Origin: Lepisosteus oculatus
Lineage: Eukaryota > Chordata > Actinopteri > Semionotiformes > Lepisosteidae
Direction of reading: 5' to 3'
Length of the DNA stretch: 64,000 bases
NCBI RefSeq assembly: GCF_040954835.1
Contig: NW_027168257.1
Coordinates: forward strand, 657,501 to 721,500
Shown piece by piece: positions 1 to 10,870 of this stretch. Position numbers and translations under genes: made by a program. The number at the start of each line of letters is the position of its first letter. Positions within the stretch are counted from its first letter, which is position 1. Under the pieces are notes generated by a model. The model searched no databases. It was not told where the DNA came from and saw only the letters and a program-made list of their open reading frames with translations.

Positions 1-746
1 ACGTTGAGGGCATACTTTTTTCCACTTTACCATGAGTCGGGCTCAGCTGCACAGAGGCGAGAGCAGAGCAATGAGGTCACGGGGACAGGGGAGTCACACG
101 CTGGCGGTTTAAACACGCGGAAGATCACTGAGGGATCCACAGTATGTGGACCCTCCGTGCGCCATCAGTCCGCACTCCGGACTCTGAATCCTGCCATCCA
201 AGTTAAGATCTCGGCGGAACCTGAGGCGCAGTTCCTTCTTAAAACGTAATCTGGTGAGCATTTCTAGAATCGTACTTGTATAGATGCAGCCTTTAATGTG
301 TTGCTAGGTTAAAATTGATGACTTCTTGAACTTCAGTAGGCAACTGCCCTCTTGATTTCGGATTTAATTTCTTTATTACAGGGGCGCTTTTATGAAGACA
401 GAGTCATGTTCAGGTACTTTTCTTGATGGAGGAAGCATATTTCGGACTCTGTGATCTGCTCACCTGGAAAGGTCTGCTGTACTACTACAAGAGAGAAGTA
501 GAGTCTGGAAGAAGGGACAATTTTATGATGCTTTGGAAGATAATGTTTTTTTTTTCTTTGAAATCGAAATGAATCAGAATATCAGTGCAAAAGACAGACT
601 CTTGGTTTGGTTTGAGATATGGTTTTAAAACAGACAAAATGTAGAAAACAGGTCTTTCTCACTTTTGGTAAAGAATGGACCGGGGGTAATATTTTACTAG
701 TTGCAGTGCTGATCTCACTGGGTTACAGTCCTGCAGTGTCACACCG

Positions 747-819
747 GGGCCAGTGGCGCAATGGATAACGCGTCTGACTACGGATCAGGAGATTGCAGGT
801 TCGACTCCTGCCTGGCTCG
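747..819 (+). tRNA. tRNA-Arg(ACG)
   Basis: A 73-nt cloverleaf. The acceptor stem GGGCCAG pairs with CTGGCTC and the discriminator is G. The anticodon loop CTACGGA gives ACG, read as inosine-CG. The T-arm GCAGG-TTCGACT-CCTGC is perfect. A run of five T at 825-829 can serve as the Pol III terminator. It is the best-preserved Arg copy among the repeat units and differs from the usual vertebrate Arg(ACG) at only a few stem positions. It decodes CGU/CGC/CGA. Confidence 0.95.
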
Positions 820-1773
820 GGTCGTTTTTAAACGCATCTGGCTACTCCCTAAGTAGTCTGTGCTACTTACTGCATTGTAATCGTACCCGGTAAGAGATTT
901 CCTTCATGTAAATGAACTGCACCTGACAGCTTTAGAAAAACACCTGGGCTCAGTACGGTGCTGAGAGCTCAGCGTTGCTGTTCTAATTAGCACGCACTGC
1001 ATCGGCTATGAGCCCGAACCTTTCAATTATTCCGATCAGTAAGTCAACACGTAGTCCACGTGAACGGTAGAAATATTCTCTTGTCTGTCTCTTGTTTGTA
1101 TAGAACTGAATGTCCCTGACAATGTTCTGTTAGTTTTAATTGAAGAACGGCATTTGTGTTCAAATATACCAGACAAGTTTATGTAACTGCTCATGCGACA
1201 CTCAGTTGTAATTAGTCAAGAAATAAAGTCGAACAACAGCTGCGGGTTTGATTCTGAACGTATGAGATTGCAGCGCCTTTTACTTCCATTGACAAATGAT
1301 AGAGATTCGAAGAGAGATCCTTCAGACCAGCAAGCAAACCCACGGCTATTTCGGTTTTCTATCTAGGCAACGTTGGTGTCTGCAATAGCATACATGAAAG
1401 CGTGATGCAATTTCTGTGGCTACATTTGTTGCACGTCATGCACAGTAAGAGTGTTTCTAACACCAAATAAAAAGTCAACAATTAGCGATCACGCCTTCTC
1501 CTCAGTTAACCCACTGAAACCCTTGCTGTTAACAGTTCTTTACTGCGTGCTTTACCAGCACCTACATATCGTGTCGGTTCTTTCAGCTTTATTCATTAGG
1601 TTTTCAAAGGTATAAGTAGAGCACCAGAGGTGCGAACGCAAAATGTGTGGTTATCTGAAGAATTGATTTCAATGGCAGCGGGTCCAAGCGATTTCGCGTT
1701 GTTATAGTACCAGGAAAGGAGAAGCGGCACTTCGCCTCTGCCGTGCAGGCACAAGGCGACGTGCGGCAGACGC

Positions 1774-1855
1774 CGGAGTCGGCAGGTTTCGAACCTGCGC
1801 GGGGAAGCCCCAACGCATTTCGAGCCCATCGCCTTAACCACTCGAGCACGACAAA
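1774..1855 (-). pseudogene. Decayed tRNA-Ser(CGA)
   Basis: The 82-nt length, long variable arm and T-arm identify a type II tRNA-Ser with anticodon CGA. The 5' acceptor strand no longer pairs with its partner at positions 1-3, the D-arm has GCTCGAG in place of GGCCGAG, and the anticodon stem has a mismatch. Intact relatives lie at 19340 and 38884. I infer a pseudogene. Confidence 0.8.
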
Positions 1856-2490
1856 TGCGAACTCGCCGCCGCCGTATTCCTCCTATAATCAAACACGGAC
1901 TGCGAGGTGGCTGCGGAAACCTTTTTAAAGTTGCTCTCCGTTAAAAAAAAATACCTTTCACAAGATTCGTGCCGGCAGACAGACACGCCTCAGAGGGTTT
2001 AAGGCTGGCTTCACGTTCAAATGATAAAGTCCCCCAGTCCGGATGTCAAAACGCAACTTTGGCAGACAGAAAAAAACATCAACAAACCAAAAATGTGGAC
2101 AAGGATTTTACAAGCTGCACCACACTGCACTTTCAAAAGCATTTACATTCGTGTTAGACGCAGGAATTGCCTTTGATTTGCGCGCTTACGAACGCCATGG
2201 AAAACGAAACAAAACTAAAGCCCTCAGCTCCTGCACTTGATTATAGTCCCGTTACGTGTCGAAGCAGGAATTTACGTCATCCTACCACTGTAACACGGGG
2301 AATAGAGGGAAATGAGCACAAGCTACGAATTGTCTCAATCACTCCCTACAGTAGTAAGACGCCTGGAAGCGTGCACCCCCATCATTAATCTTTGCGCATC
2401 TGTGCAAGGTAAACTCTGGAGCAGTCTCTGAAACGGCTCAAAGGAAACACGTGATTGATTCCATGTGCATCTGGGGTTCATTTCTTATTT

Positions 2491-3270
2491 ACATTTAATT
2501 CAAGGGAAAGGCTTGGGTCAGTTTCAGACGGCCTCCAACAGCGAGATTCAAGCGCCCCACCTTCAGCCCAATCTGCGCCGCCAGAACGCCAACGGCTCCT
2601 CTGGTCTCTGGGGTGCGGTTGTGACCCCGTAACCTAAAGTGTTGGTGGCAGACAAATGGAGACTAACAGGTGATGTCCTAGGACATGACTACATTGTGAC
2701 ACTCGGTGGGGATGGTGACCATTGCTTGGAAAAGAGTGCGAGGCCCCTTTAGAAAAACATTTTGTTAACAGGCATTCTGCCTTAGTCCAAACACCTATAG
2801 CTTGCAAAGCACATGCTATTAGACAGGCACCTCTGCAAGACCTTAAGAGTCTCTTAAACTAGTGATAGTAAGGTGTTCCCAATGGGCGATGTTTGGCTTT
2901 CAAATCATCTCTCTGTGGAAGCGCCGAGATGCAGCTGTTTAAGGCTTAGAAGCAGCTGACTGTTTCACTACCTAGCGGATTACTGTCAGTCAGGGAGCTC
3001 AGAGGTGAAAAGCCTGTCTGAGAAACAATTCGCCGTCAATCAGTTCAATATGTTCCGTACCAGCTCGGCGCACCTGAGATCATCTTGGTAGCCGTGTAGC
3101 TCAGATGAGTGAGAGCGTGTGTGTGTGCACCACCGTGATTGGATGCCGGTCCTTCTCAGGTCACAGTAAACCTTCTGCTGCCTAACTTTCCTAATTTTGG
3201 GGATCCCTTTGAAAAAGCAAAGGAAAAAAAAAACTGGCTCTTCATCAGCGTGATCGACCCAACCCAGTGT
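2491..3270. repeat. Spacer with an inverted copy at 57500-57930
   Basis: No gene is seen. Roughly 2760-3200 reappears in reverse orientation at about 57500-57930, for example the words around 'gatgcagctgtttaaggctt'. The copy at 57.5 kb lacks the adjoining tRNA-Arg(TCT), so that gene lies outside the duplicated block or was lost from the copy. Confidence 0.6.
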
Positions 3271-3343
3271 GTCCCAGTGGCCTAATGGATAAGGCACTGG
3301 CCTTCTAAGCCAGGGATTGTGGGTTCGAGTCCCATCTGGGGTG
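3271..3343 (+). tRNA. tRNA-Arg(TCT) on an Arg(CCT)-type body
   Basis: A 73-nt intronless cloverleaf. Its body matches the vertebrate Arg(CCT) family almost throughout (GTGGCCTAATGGATAAGGC, T-loop TTCGAGT), but the anticodon is TCT, a change at the wobble position only. Vertebrate Arg(TCT) genes usually have a different body and often an intron. Acceptor pairs 1-72 and 2-71 are G-U and U-G wobbles; the other stems are sound. It could decode AGA and perhaps AGG. Confidence 0.92.
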
Positions 3344-3409
3344 CTCCTGTCCCATTTTGAGCGTACAAATGTCCTTGTGATTTGCAAAGCTGCAACCCCA
3401 CCTTACTCA

Positions 3410-3925
3410 GTGAGCGTCTCTGCTTTTTTCTCACATACAGTTGGGAGAAAAACTTTTGTAAACAGCCCTTCGGAATGATGTGGATTTCTGCATGAATGGC
3501 TCCTAACATGTGATCTTATCTTTATCTAAGTCATAATAATCAATAAAGAGAGTCTGATTTAACAAACAACACACGCCCAACATTTGACATTGCTGTTTTA
3601 ACAAAACAGCCTCCGCCATGCTTCCCAGGTGGGATGAGGTTTTGGAGTTGGTATGCAGTGTTTTGTTATCTCCAAACATAACGCTGTGCACATTTACCAA
3701 CAAGTTCAACTTTTGTCACGTCTGTCCACAGAACATTGTTCCAGGAGTTGCTGTGGAACATCCATGTGGTCTTTAGCAAACTTGAGAGGGGCAGTGGTGG
3801 TTTTTTTTGGGGGGAGAGCAGTGGTTTCCTCCATGGTGACCTCGCATGATCACCACTCCTGTTCAGATTTTTCTTATGGTGGACTCATGAACACAGACGT
3901 AAGACAAAGTCAACCACCTGTTCGC
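3410..3925 (-). pseudogene. Tc1/mariner-like transposase relic
   Basis: On the minus strand short frames read like Tc1-type transposase, including a stretch similar to 'NNVLWTDVTKVEL' followed by 'KCAQRYVW' and, in another frame, 'CIPTPKPHPTWEAW'. These resemble the WSDE-K-x-L region holding the first catalytic Asp. No continuous frame remains and the ends are not defined. Family assignment is by motif recall, so it is tentative. Confidence 0.45.
3536..3592. repeat. Left arm of an imperfect inverted-repeat pair
   Basis: About 55 bases ('ttaacaaacaacacacgc' and neighbours) recur in reverse complement at 4917-4972. The two arms bracket the Tc1-like relic and the L2 relic. They may be duplicated pieces of one transposon end, or the result of insertion and inversion. 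Confidence 0.55.
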
Positions 3926-4920
3926 TAGATCCCATCCCCACTCAGCTAGTCAAAGATTCCCTCGAAGGACTGGCAGGACCTATAATTAGTATGATGAATG
4001 CATCGCTTGCGTCAGGCGTTGTACCTGATCAATTTAAGGTAGCGGTTGTTAGACCGCTCCTTAAGAAGTCAAATTTGGATCCACAAGTTCTTAACAACTA
4101 CAGGCCTGTCTCAAAGGTCCCATTTCAATCTAAAAGTCTTGGGAGAATAGTTGTTGCCCAACGTCAATCGTATCTGGATTCAAATAATATACTTGAGAAA
4201 TTTCAGTCTGGTTTCTGAAACTGCATTAACAAGAGTCGTAAATGATATTCTCTTAGCTACTGATGCGGGGAATGCAACAGTGCTTGTGCTTTTAGATCTT
4301 AGAGCTGCCTTTGACACGGTTGACCTCTCTGTTTTGTTACACAGGCTTGAGTTTGAGGTTGGCTTATCTGGAACCGTCCTTCAGTGGTTTACTTCACATT
4401 TTACTCATCGTTTTCATTATGTTCAAATATCTAATAATTGTACTGCTTCATCAATGTCACCAGTTCAATTTGGGGTACCAGAAGATCAGTGCTGGGACCA
4501 ATATTGCTCTCTCTCTCTACATGCTGCTGATAGGTAGGATAATATGAAAAAATAATATGAACTTTCATTCATATGCTGATGACACTCAAATAAACATTTT
4601 GTTTACACCAAACGACAACTCTTCTATTATCAGTTTAGTTAAATGCATTAAGGAAGGAAATACTTGGATGTGTGAAAACTTTTTGTTACTCAACTCTGAG
4701 AAAACTGAGGATCTGTTGATCGGAGGCAACAATACTGATAGGACTACTATAACTTCAGCACTTAACTCAGAGGATTTAAACATTTGCCTCAAAGAGACAG
4801 CACGTTACCTAGGCGGCATATTAGACACAAGGCTCTTAACAACTTGCATTGTTAAGTGCCTTGGGACAACCTTGTTGTGAAAGGCGCTATATAGAAATAC
4901 ATTGATTTGAATTGAATTGA
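3925..4920 (+). pseudogene. L2-type LINE fragment (reverse transcriptase and 3' tail)
   Basis: Conceptual translation gives, in order, an L2 reverse transcriptase: SLASGVVPDQFKVAVVRPLL, NNYRPVS, the motif-A region LDLRAAFDTVD, a degenerate motif-B region near GVPEDQCW (normally GVPQGS), and YADDTQ at about 4575. The reading frame shifts twice (around 4150-4220 and 4500-4560) and motif B is damaged, so it is dead. The 3' end 'aaaggcgctatatagaaata' followed by TTGAA-rich repeats is the typical L2 tail. The 5' part is missing, as in most L2 copies. Confidence 0.85.
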
Positions 4921-4972
4921 CAATGTAAAATGTTGTGTGTGTTGTTTGTTAAACAAGACTGTCTTTATTTAT
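4917..4972. repeat. Right arm of the inverted-repeat pair
   Basis: The stretch around 'tgtgtgttgtttgttaaa' is the reverse complement of 3536-3592 with a few mismatches. It begins directly at the L2 tail, so the L2 copy ends exactly where this arm starts. Confidence 0.55.
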
Positions 4973-4994
4973 CAAAAAATAAAAGGAATTTGCT

Positions 4995-5700
4995 AGGAAT
5001 GCAAACGTTAGGTTGCGCTTCTTCATGCTGCATCGTCGGCATGAGTGGAGCTTTTTAAACGTCTGTACTTACTGTGCCCCATAAGAAATCGTTTGTCCCC
5101 GTTCAAAAGAGATTGTGCGATGTCCTGCAGTGTTCGCAAAGTAAACCTTTGACAGTTTGAAAAGAGGAATTTATTCTGCTTCCTGTGCGTGCAGTAGTTA
5201 CAAAGTTGAACGTCTTTACACGATTTGCTGCAGTTTTCAGTGGGCGGGCTTTGTCAGATGGCTTGGAAAAACGCACTGTGTTTCGGCTCGGGAAACATCA
5301 TGAGAAGTGTCCTGCATGTTTTCTGTGTATAGCTGTCTTTTAACGCATACAGAATTCATTCGAAATCATTGATTTCTCCAATTAACAAGGGTCCCTTAAA
5401 AGATGAGTCAAAGTAACGTCTAATCGGATTAGTTTCCTTAGAGCTGGTTCAGAGTTTGCTCAAGAGTTTACCTTTCACAGATGCGCAAAGAAGAATGTTG
5501 GGGGTGCATGCTTCAAGGTGCCTTACAGCTGTAGGGAGTGATTCGAGATTCGAGACGATTCGTGCCGTGTGCTCGTTCCCATATACCGTACGCCCCGGGG
5601 TGCAGTGCTAGGATGACGTAAAATACCGCTCGGGCACGTAACGGCGTTATATGCAAGTGCGGGACGTGAGGGTTTTCGTTTGTTCATTTTGTTTTGTTTT
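4995..5700 (+). repeat. Dispersed block X, copy 1 (three copies in window)
   Basis: Most of this block is repeated in the same orientation at 59760-60165 and in reverse at about 41630-42300. Its right part (5450-5700) is the reverse complement of the start of the 2.26-kb tRNA unit, for example 34800-35060, including the CAAAG-rich stretch. No gene is seen, and open frames within it are not shared in a way that suggests coding. Confidence 0.75.
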
Positions 5701-7051
5701 GCTCTGCTTTGCTTTGTTTCTTGGTCAAGAGGCGTAAGGTAAGTCGTAATCCAGGGAGAACACTGGTGGCAAACAGTCCGAGGTGAGAGGCGAGGTCCAA
5801 AGTCGAAAAGGCAGAAGGGGAGTCCAATATCCAGAATAAACGAGGTAATGGAAAAAACGCCAGGTAGAGCTCTCAAGGAGTAGACTCAATACCAGCGGGA
5901 AGCAGATAAAGATGGTAAAAATAGCACTGCGTACCGCACGGTGGAGTGTGTGCAGGTGGGTAAACTCGTGCGGCGGCGTTTGTTAATAATCACCCGCTGC
6001 TGGTGCTGTTTAGATTGCTTAAGAGTTGGTCTTAACTGCCTGGCGGTCATGACAAGCTCCTCTTTAAGCTGTGGTTTAGTTTTGCATTCATGTGTTTCTA
6101 GAGCAGTTATTTATGGGGGTGGGTGGGTCTTTCACAGAGGCTCAGGACAAATCCCCTGCATGAAAGTCTACTGTGTGCGTTCAAACAGTCACAGGTTAAG
6201 AGCCAGGCAGGAGGACAATGGACAGAAGAAGCAACGAACTAAAAATAAAAGAACGAATATGAAAAAGCCACCATCTTTTTCTTTTTGACATTTTCCGACT
6301 TTCATGCAAGCCAGGACAAAGTTGCTCGTAGCTACTTGTGGATTCAAATACTCTATCGAGTGCTTTGATGAGTTTTTGCAATTTGATTGTCGTCCTGTCA
6401 GCCTGTTTCTGTTTTTTTTTTCAATCTAGTGATGGAAAGTAAGAGGGAAATGATGGAGCAATCAATAACCGCTCCGGAAAAATGGCAGAAAGAAATGGCC
6501 CGTCACTAAGGACATTTGTGAAGCAGAGGAGTGACATCACCACAAAGGCGACTTATTCTGCTGATCGTTTTAGTGAATAATGATTGAGGCGTGTTAAGAG
6601 AAAGGTAGCTGCGTCAGCATGCTTAGGCTGCAAAGGATAAAGCAAAGGTTTACTCCATGCTGAAAAGAGAAGAAAAGAAGCACAACGTTTCGGCTGTGGA
6701 GCCTTCTGCGCCATCTTCTTTAGCAATGGTGATGATGTTTACATTGGAAAAACTGAGACACGCATACTGGAGGGGCTTGAACCACCAACTTTTCAGCACC
6801 ACAGAGTCTGACAGTCTTTTGTGCGCCCTACATTTGCAGGTTTATGGTCAAAGAAAACAATCACTTGCACTTCTTGCAGCCGGCAATCTTTTTCCACTGA
6901 CAACCAAGAAATGGATTTCATCTTTCACAAGCTGTATGGATTTCTTCAAAAACAAGTTATTCCAGAAAGGAAATGAATTCTTGCATTAAACTGAACCAAG
7001 CTGTACATGTTTGTCTGAAATGAGATATGCGGCACAACAAGACACGGAGAG
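5701..7051. other. Intergenic, one fold-back repeat half-copy
   Basis: No gene is seen. Around 6605-6720 lies half of the fold-back family described at 7572 ('gtcagcatgcttaggctg', 'cacaacgtttcggctgtg'). From about 6880 the sequence begins to resemble, in reverse and with much divergence, the spacer around the Thr genes of the 4.07-kb unit. Confidence 0.5.
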
Positions 7052-7125
7052 AGGCACCGCTGGTATTCAGACCCAGGATCGCCTGCTTACTAGGCAGGCA
7101 CTTTAAGCCACTAGGGAACAGCGCC
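7052..7125 (-). pseudogene. tRNA-Thr(AGT)-like relic
   Basis: A 74-nt stretch aligns end to end with the Thr genes at 17063 and 58040, keeping acceptor GGCGCTG/CAGCGGTGCC, an AGT anticodon loop and a T-arm. The D-arm is scrambled and several stems mismatch. The flanks also match the Thr flank in reverse with many differences, so this is an old inverted copy. Confidence 0.7.
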
Positions 7126-8001
7126 AGCAGAGCACCGTGCTTTTACAGACACTTGGACACATCTGCGTTCGGTGTGCACTTAATCTGCTCTCTGAGCCCG
7201 TTGCCTCCGTCCCATTTAATAGCAGAACTGACGCCAAGAGAAATGATGAGAAATGGCATTTATCGGGCACTTCTCATGTCCAAGGAGCTCAATGCCCTTG
7301 ACACCTCCCCAAGGCGACAGAGCTGTGCATTCTTTGGCGACAACATTTTTTCTTTTGTTTTATTTCTATACTTATTGATAGAATAAAAACGATATGTCAT
7401 GTACTGTAAGGGAAATGTCTCTTTTCATGGGGAAAGCTAGCACCAGCAAATGTTGTGTTTAGAAGAAGTGATTTAACATGACACGTGACCTAATTTACCG
7501 GAGCAAAAGCTCACCCAGCAAGCCCTGCTTTACTTCTACAGGAGAGAAGTACTGTAGAGTCTGCAAGATGTTCAGCTGGGTAGCTACGTCAGCATGCCTC
7601 GGCTGCAAAGGAACAAGTAATAGGTTTATTGCATGCTGAAAAGAGAAGAACGGAAACACAGCGTTTCGGCCGTGAGGTCTTCTCACACCTGAAGAAGCCT
7701 CACACCTGTAAAAGGCTCCATGGTTTTCTTTCTTCTCTTTTCAACATGGAATACACCTATTGTCTGCAAGATGTGACAATTTCACGGTGTTTTGGAAGAA
7801 AACCTTTTTTCTTTGAATTCAAAATCAATCAGAATTTCAGCACGACACACCAACACTTTTTCTGTTTTAAGGAGATGATATTTTAAACCTGATAAAAATA
7901 GTAGGAAACACAAGTTTCTTGCTGTGAAAATTTAGATGGGGAAGTGTACTACTGGTAGCAGTGTAGAGCTCTCTGTGGTGGAATGCAAACACATGTTCTA
8001 T
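7126..8001. repeat. Old diverged copy of the Arg-side unit spacer
   Basis: From about 7490 to 8000 the sequence follows the spacer upstream of tRNA-Arg in the 4.07-kb unit ('agagaagtactgtagagtct', later 'gatgatattttaaacctgat'), with many differences. A fold-back element interrupts it at 7572-7761. The stretch 7126-7490 is diverged Thr-side spacer in reverse. No gene is seen. Confidence 0.55.
7572..7761. mobile_element. Fold-back element with 13-bp target duplication
   Basis: The insertion is bounded by a direct repeat, 'gtctgcaagatgt', at 7559-7571 and 7762-7774. The uninserted version of the site is visible in the unit copies, for example near 18065 ('gtctggaagaaggga'). Inside are two inverted arms that include 'ctgaaaagagaagaa' and 'ttcttctcttttcaacatgg'. 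Related pieces lie at 6605-6720, 8515-8600 and 53840-54003. No coding capacity is seen. Confidence 0.65.
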
Positions 8002-8074
8002 GGGCCAGTGGCGTAATGGATTACGCGTCTGACTTCGGATCAGAAGATTGTAGGTTCGAGTCCTGCCTGGTTCG
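8002..8074 (+). tRNA. tRNA-Arg(TCG)
   Basis: A 73-nt cloverleaf on the same body as tRNA-Arg(ACG) at 747, but with anticodon TCG. The D-stem GCGT/ACGC stays paired through a matching change on both sides. The acceptor has two G-U pairs. The T-loop is TTCGAGT. Although its flanks are strongly diverged from the young units, all stems can pair, which suggests the gene has been kept while its spacer aged. It would read CGA and CGG. Confidence 0.9.
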
Positions 8075-8830
8075 TGAGGCTTTTAAACCTCTCAGGTTCC
8101 TCGGTAACAGGTTGCCGTCATGTATATGAACTATAGAAAAGCATCTGCCACAACCCGTAAATTAGCACGCAAGTGCGGGCTAGTTAACACAGAACTGTAT
8201 GGAGATCATCTCCAGCTCCGAGCTCAATTGCAATGAAAAAACATGCAGAACAGAACTGGAGAGCAGCTGAATTTGTGCTCAGTAGGGTGGGGAGGACTCA
8301 GCATTGCTATTGTTCTAATTGGCATGAACTGCAGGGGATCTGAATCAGAACACGTCACTTAGTTCGATCATTGCGTCAATATGTAGGCCACGTTAATATA
8401 GAATTATTACTTTGTCTGTCTCGTCTTTGTATATAGGTGAATGTCCCTGACAATTTCATGTTAGTTTTTAAGAACGACATTGGTGCTAATATATACATAT
8501 ATAGCATATAAGGAACACGTAAAAGTTTAGTCCATGTTGAAAAGATAAGAAAACCGCCACAACGTTTCATCTCGGAATAAATCTTTACTTGTTGTTTTGC
8601 AGCCTACCCATTCTGACCTAACTCCTCCCTTGAAATTCCCTAACAGATAAGGGTACGTAACGGCTCATGCGATGCTCAGTTGCAATTTGTCCCAAAACAA
8701 ACAAGAACAGCAGCTGAGGGTTTGAGTTTGAACATGCACTGTATTAAAGCAGCTTTTATTCCCATTGATAAATGCTAGATATTCCTACAGAGATTCTCCA
8801 GGTAGTAAGCGATTCCTGTTTCTGTTTCTA
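8075..8830. repeat. Diverged spacer of the Arg unit
   Basis: Words such as 'tgaatgtccctgacaat' (near 8432) and 'gcagcttttattcccattga' (near 8750) track 1100-1300 of unit A with many changes and indels. Near 8515-8600 there is another fold-back half-copy. No gene is seen. Confidence 0.55.
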
Positions 8831-8837
8831 TTTCTGT

Positions 8838-8970
8838 TTCATATATATATATACAGTATATATACAGTATTGTACTATTATTATATAATTGTTACACTGT
8901 GGCTGTGTTGTGTGTGTTAAGCTGCTGTTGCACTGCAATTTCCCTCACGGGATCAATAAAGTATCTATCT
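8838..8970 (+). repeat. AT microsatellite and LINE/SINE-type 3' tail
   Basis: An AT/CAGTAT-rich stretch precedes 'ctcacgggatcaataaagta' and 'tctatctat'. That ending is the well-known 3' tail of fish LINE/SINE families. The body of the element is not recognisable upstream. Confidence 0.6.
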
Positions 8971-8977
8971 ATAAGAA

Positions 8978-9057
8978 GACATTACCAACAACGACCACAA
9001 GATGGAGATATTGTCTAGACATTACCAACAACGACCACAAGATGGAGATATTGTCCA
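8978..9057 (+). repeat. 40-bp minisatellite, 2 units
   Basis: Two tandem copies of a 40-bp unit beginning 'gacattaccaacaacgacca' and ending 'gagatattgtcta'. The same pair with the same right flank ('ccaaagaggcaag') is at 12864-12943, and three inverted units lie at 33218-33337. It belongs to a larger dispersed repeat. Confidence 0.9.
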
Positions 9058-10670
9058 AAGAGGCAAGCAGGGCAAAGCCGCGATAAGGTAAAATCATTTT
9101 TTGTAAGAGATTGCTGTCAGAATGCACATCCGTATCCCAAACAGAATCTCTAGTAAAATATGATCATTTGTGAAACAGGCAATTGAGTGTCTGCTACAAT
9201 ATGATTGCTACAGATGCAGCCATTCAAAATGCGCGGGCGTACGCTGTACGCAGTCTACCACAAGTTACCGGTAAATACCGCGAGTTACCGGTAAATACCG
9301 CTAGCAAAATAATAGTATCCGGAATTTCCGCAAGGTGGAGCTAATAAAGCTCAACTTCTCATGTTTGAGCTGTAGCCATCAAAGTCTTTAATGAAGATAT
9401 TACTAATAGTATTAATAATAAATGAACTTGGACAAGCTGTAAACTCAAAGTATTGCCCTGGTCCACATTATTTTTTTCATTGCCCGTCTTTGTAAAAGTA
9501 ACACCACAGCATTTCGCAATCACGCATTTTTTTCCAATCATGCAAAGTACAGTAATTTTTGAGAATCGATTCACCATGCCTTTCACATGCTCATAAAAGA
9601 GGTTGATTTAGGAACATAAACATATTACCGTATGCAAACTTTACTGTATACAGTTTGTATATGTATATGTATATGTATATTTAATGTCTTAACTGTGCCC
9701 GTTTAAGTATTGAATATTTATATGGAATTTTACCACTGAAGGGAAATCTTAGTGCCTGAGCATAAAAAGAATAGGAGCATACTGGAACACGTGTGAAGGC
9801 CATAAACGATATTAATTTTGGAACATAAACATACAGTATATGGCTGGTCTCGGTACTTTAAAGAAAACATACACGAAACATGGTTTCATTATGACCAGAA
9901 TCGGTCTTGAGATATTTTTAACTTGATTTACAGTATTTGAGAGGTATGTCTTGACACCGATACTACGTAAATACTCCTCACGTATATGTTTCTAGGTTTA
10001 TATTATGCATTTCATACGGTCAAATTGCTTTTGAGCAACTGATAAGAAGCGCGAAACGGTATGCCCAGGGCGTTTTAGTTTTCGTTTTGTTTTAATGCAG
10101 TGCAGTGGATTGATTAGAGATATCAAGTACATACAAGTCATTTTTTAAATGTTGTAGTTCGTCTTGTAAAAATGTTACAAGTACATCATCTGTCAACAAT
10201 TACACAGGTTCTGTTTCCATATTGCGGTTTTTGGTTACGTAATATTATTTTCTAATTTCACGTTGTGAATATATGATTTGGGCAAACAGAGCCGCAAAGA
10301 AGTACATTATGGGTTGTTGTTGTTTTTTTGCAGTTTTATCTAAAATAAGCGATGCTTAAACCTTTGTCTGATTCTTGTGAAACTATCCACACGACAGTTA
10401 CCTAGGAGTTGACTTCAGTGATGTCACTGATGGGATGTTTCTAAAAATCCATCCTCTGTAAAACATCTTCTCTAGTTGTTCTGCATATGTATTCGCTAAT
10501 GAAGCTGTGTTTTTCTGAGCCTGGTTCTCTACATTTCTGTATGAACCAGCTTAGAGGGCTAAAGACAGCTTGTGTTTAAATTGAGTGTAAGGTAATTTAT
10601 GCTTCTAAAGTCATGGTCAGCATTTATTATTGTACTGTGCTGTAAACTTCTTCTGTGCCTAATTACATTA
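9058..10670. other. AT-rich intergenic sequence
   Basis: No gene is seen. A 20-bp unit containing the palindrome TTACCGGTAA is repeated twice at 9261-9300. A TATATG microsatellite lies near 9657-9680. Roughly 9250-9880 is related in reverse orientation to 48780-49450, for example 'caccatgcctttcacatgct'. Confidence 0.5.
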
Positions 10671-10870
10671 TTTTATAGTCGATAATGTTTCTGTAGTGCT
10701 TTTTCAGCCCTCAGCATGTGTCTGCGCTGGTGGTGCTGTGGGTTAGGTTCCTGACTCCTATGTCACATGGTCTGTGGTTGAATCTCATGGAACTATGACT
10801 TTAATTTTTAACAAACATTTCTTTGAAAAAATGAAACATTTCCCTTGGTCAGAGATTAAATAAAACCTCA
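10671..10870 (+). mobile_element. tRNA-derived SINE relic, copy 1
   Basis: The stretch 10725-10800 has a tRNA-like head: a GGTGGTGCTGTGGGTTAGG A-box region and GTGGTTGAATC as a degraded B box. A second copy in the same orientation lies at 57308-57490 with the same right flank ('acaaacatttctttgaaaaa'). Source tRNA and SINE family are not identified. Confidence 0.5.

Larger units (their letters stand above)
1..2490 (+). repeat. Partial copy A of the ~4.07-kb tRNA unit (Arg, Ser)
   Basis: This block matches 17565 onward and 21631 onward almost base for base, starting at the same point (the words around 'gttgagggcat'). It carries tRNA-Arg(ACG) at 747 and a decayed tRNA-Ser(CGA) at 1774. Similarity to the unit ends near 2490, shortly after 'catctggggttcatttctt'. 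The Ser(GCT) and Thr parts of the unit are absent here. The gaps 1-746, 820-1773 and 1856-2490 hold only unit spacer sequence. Confidence 0.85.

Noticed and set aside
8978-9057. CRISPR-like array
   Set aside because: Direct repeats are contiguous, without spacers, and the setting is a vertebrate genome.
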